From: JAICND01 sp040905905
GTDB taxonomy: Bacteria > Actinomycetota > Acidimicrobiia > Spongiisociales > ZC4RG35
Reading direction: 5' to 3'
Length of the DNA stretch: 64,000 bases
NCBI GenBank assembly: GCA_040905905.1
Contig: JBBDQN010000054.1
Coordinates: 1-64,000, forward strand
Shown: piece by piece, positions 62,775 to 64,000 of the stretch
Numbering within the stretch: position 1 is the first letter of the stretch
Layout of the letters: every line of letters starts with the position of its first letter
Position numbers and translations under genes: made by a program
The notes under the pieces: model-generated
The model's database searches: none
Told to the model about the DNA's origin: nothing
What the model saw: only the letters and a program-made list of their open reading frames with translations

Positions 62775-63232
62775 GCCTCCAAAGAGAGTTCTTCGACATA
62801 GGGCTCGCCCACCATCTCGCCGGTGACCGCGTCGATCACCATCAACGCTCTCTGGGCCGGTGGATTGGCCGCGTCATAAAGGATCACGTGCCAGCGGGGC
62901 CGGGCCCGTATCCCATGAAACGTGACAGCGGCCGACGAATGCCCGATAGGAAACGGAGCCACCGTGGCAGCGCCGCCCAAAGCCTGTTCGGGGGTCACGA
63001 GCAGGGGCCAGGAGGCCCGCCAATGCCACAACGCCAGCATGAGGACAACCGCCACGAAGCCGAAACGGCCGGGTCCGGGGATAACCAGCAAACCGACCAG
63101 CGCCAGGCCGGCGTAGATGTATGCACCGATCCGTCGACGGCCCGGGTCGGGAAAGTGGTAGGGACCAAGACTGGCAGAGTCGAGGTCTTCTGGAACCCGG
63201 GCCGCATCGGCTACTTCGCGGGGGATCTCCAT
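62771..63232 (-). CDS. Membrane protein of unknown function, PepSY-like tail
   Basis: A protein of 153 aa. Two adjacent membrane helices (about 36-70: IGAYIYAGLALVGLLVIPG and FGFVAVVLMLALWHW) are followed by an extracytoplasmic part whose end (RPRWHVILYD...LMVIDAVTGEMVG) looks like a PepSY-type beta-hairpin. The ATG shares an A with the thrS stop (TGATG), so it is coupled to thrS. Family not recognised with certainty. Confidence 0.7.
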   Translation of the reverse strand: MEIPREVADAARVPEDLDSASLGPYHFPDPGRRRIGAYIYAGLALVGLLVIPGPGRFGFVAVVLMLALWHWRASWPLLVTPEQALGGAATVAPFPIGHSSAAVTFHGIRARPRWHVILYDAANPPAQRALMVIDAVTGEMVGEPYVEELSLEA

Positions 63233-64000
63233 CAGTCGGAAGACGGAAGCCGGAATTCGGAAGTCGGAGGCGAGGCATTTGCGACGAGTTCGGACAAGGC
63301 GTTGTCGAGGGGAAGGCCGCGGCGCTCCTTTTCTTCTCCGTAACGGCGGAGACCAACCGTCCCGGACTCGACGTCTTTGTCGCCCACCACCACCAGGTAG
63401 GGATGTTTGGCGGTGAGGGCCCTTCTGATCTTCTCGCCCACGGTGTCGTCTCCAGTGTCTACTTCAACCCGCAGATCAGCTGCTCGCAAGGTATCTGCGA
63501 CCGTCCCGGCATATTCGCCGTGGCGGTCGGCAACTGGGATCACCGACACCTGCACCGGTGCGAGCCAGAGGGGGAACGCTCCGGCATAGTGTTCGACCAG
63601 CACTCCGAAAAACCGCTCGATGGACCCGGCTTTGGCGCAGTGGATCATATGCGGTCGGGCCGGCTGGTTCTCGCGGCTTGTGTATTCGAGGCCAAAGCGG
63701 GCCGGCAGGTTGAAATCCATCTGGATGGTCGAGATCTGCCAGCGACGTCCGATGGCATCTCTGACATGGACATCGATCTTCGGGCCATAAAACGCACCTT
63801 CCCCCGAAGCGATCTGGAAGGGGACGCTTGCGGAAATCAGGGCTCGCTCGAGCGACGCCTCGGCGACTCTCCAGAGCTCCGGGTCCCCTACGGCCTTGTC
63901 CGGCATGGTGGAGAGGTCCGCCTCAAATTCGGTGAATCCGAAGTCTTTGAGCCAGGTGAGAACGAAGTCGAGGTGGAGAGCCAGCTCGTCGTCGAGCTGC
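63232..64000 (-). CDS. thrS: Threonyl-tRNA synthetase, C-terminal part
   Basis: The last ~255 residues are present; the gene continues past 64000. Class II catalytic core GEGAFYGPKIDVHVRDA, WQISTIQMDFNLP, then a zinc-ligand His in MIHCAKAGSIERF and HYAGAFPLWLAPVQV. The C-terminal anticodon domain has KHPYLVVVGDKDVE. MIH is followed by Cys where MIHR is usual. The last ~12 residues (PPTSEFRLPSSD) are encoded by a heptad repeat. Confidence 0.96.
   Translation of the reverse strand, partial: QLDDELALHLDFVLTWLKDFGFTEFEADLSTMPDKAVGDPELWRVAEASLERALISASVPFQIASGEGAFYGPKIDVHVRDAIGRRWQISTIQMDFNLPARFGLEYTSRENQPARPHMIHCAKAGSIERFFGVLVEHYAGAFPLWLAPVQVSVIPVADRHGEYAGTVADTLRAADLRVEVDTGDDTVGEKIRRALTAKHPYLVVVGDKDVESGTVGLRRYGEEKERRGLPLDNALSELVANASPPTSEFRLPSSD
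63235..63269 (+). repeat. Heptad repeat array (NNCGGAA), thrS 3' end
   Basis: Plus-strand units GTCGGAA, GACGGAA, GCCGGAA, TTCGGAA, GTCGGAG. Two variable bases plus CGGAA. It is translated as the ThrRS tail and ends at the thrS stop and the start of the next gene. Confidence 0.85.

Overview
The window looks like high-GC Gram-positive (Actinomycetota) chromosome. The 16S start, the phosphatidylinositol-mannoside genes (pgsA, an LpxL-like acyltransferase, pimA), a mycobacterial-type IHF (mihF) beside gmk and rpoZ, a PriA without ATPase motifs, and long gene strings in the same order as Mycobacterium all point there. The Ser/Thr-rich insertion in SecD and several lineage-looking enzyme variants suggest a deep branch such as Acidimicrobiia. 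That placement is an inference.

Layout. Positions 1-60 are the 5' end of a 16S rRNA gene on the minus strand. Its leader follows, and a strong promoter is embedded in the 3' end of tyrS. From 431 to about 59,320 every gene is on the minus strand, in one nearly gapless array. In transcription order, from high to low coordinates, it holds: PI/PIM lipid synthesis (pgsA, acyltransferase, pimA); yebC and ruvCAB; queA-tgt; yajC-secD-secF; apt-rel; an MBL hydrolase; hisS-aspS-rarA; a small membrane protein; alaS-ruvX-mltG-aroE; a PATAN-domain protein and an A24 prepilin-type peptidase; aroC-aroK-aroB-efp-nusB; the pyr operon (pyrR-pyrB-pyrC-carA-carB-pyrD-pyrF); mihF-gmk-rpoZ-coaBC-metK-priA-def-fmt-rpe; a receiver-GGDEF response regulator; ribD-ribE-ribBA-ribH; infC-rpmI-rplT; an rRNA methyltransferase; pheS-pheT; argF-mpg-tyrS; and the rRNA operon. 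Two plus-strand genes (an EF-G-like GTPase and citrate synthase) interrupt the array at 59.4-62.8 kb. A small membrane protein and the 3' part of thrS resume the minus strand to the window end.

Wiring. More than 20 junctions are four-base NTGA stop/start overlaps, which implies translational coupling. The pyr operon carries a PyrR-type RNA loop just upstream of the pyrR ribosome binding site. infC has an AUC start and an intrinsic terminator in its leader. aroE, priA and mihF are best explained by CUG starts.

Most unusual features. (1) Tandem heptad repeats, each unit two variable plus five constant bases, sit at gene junctions throughout the window and are often translated as C-terminal tails. 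(2) A ~234-bp multi-hairpin intergenic element occurs twice, 47 kb apart, with a 176-bp identical core. (3) Several conserved enzymes have altered signature motifs: TyrRS without HIGH histidines, ornithine carbamoyltransferase with SxRTW, and an EF-G-like protein with altered G3 and G4. I saw no phage, transposase, CRISPR array, tRNA gene or defence system.
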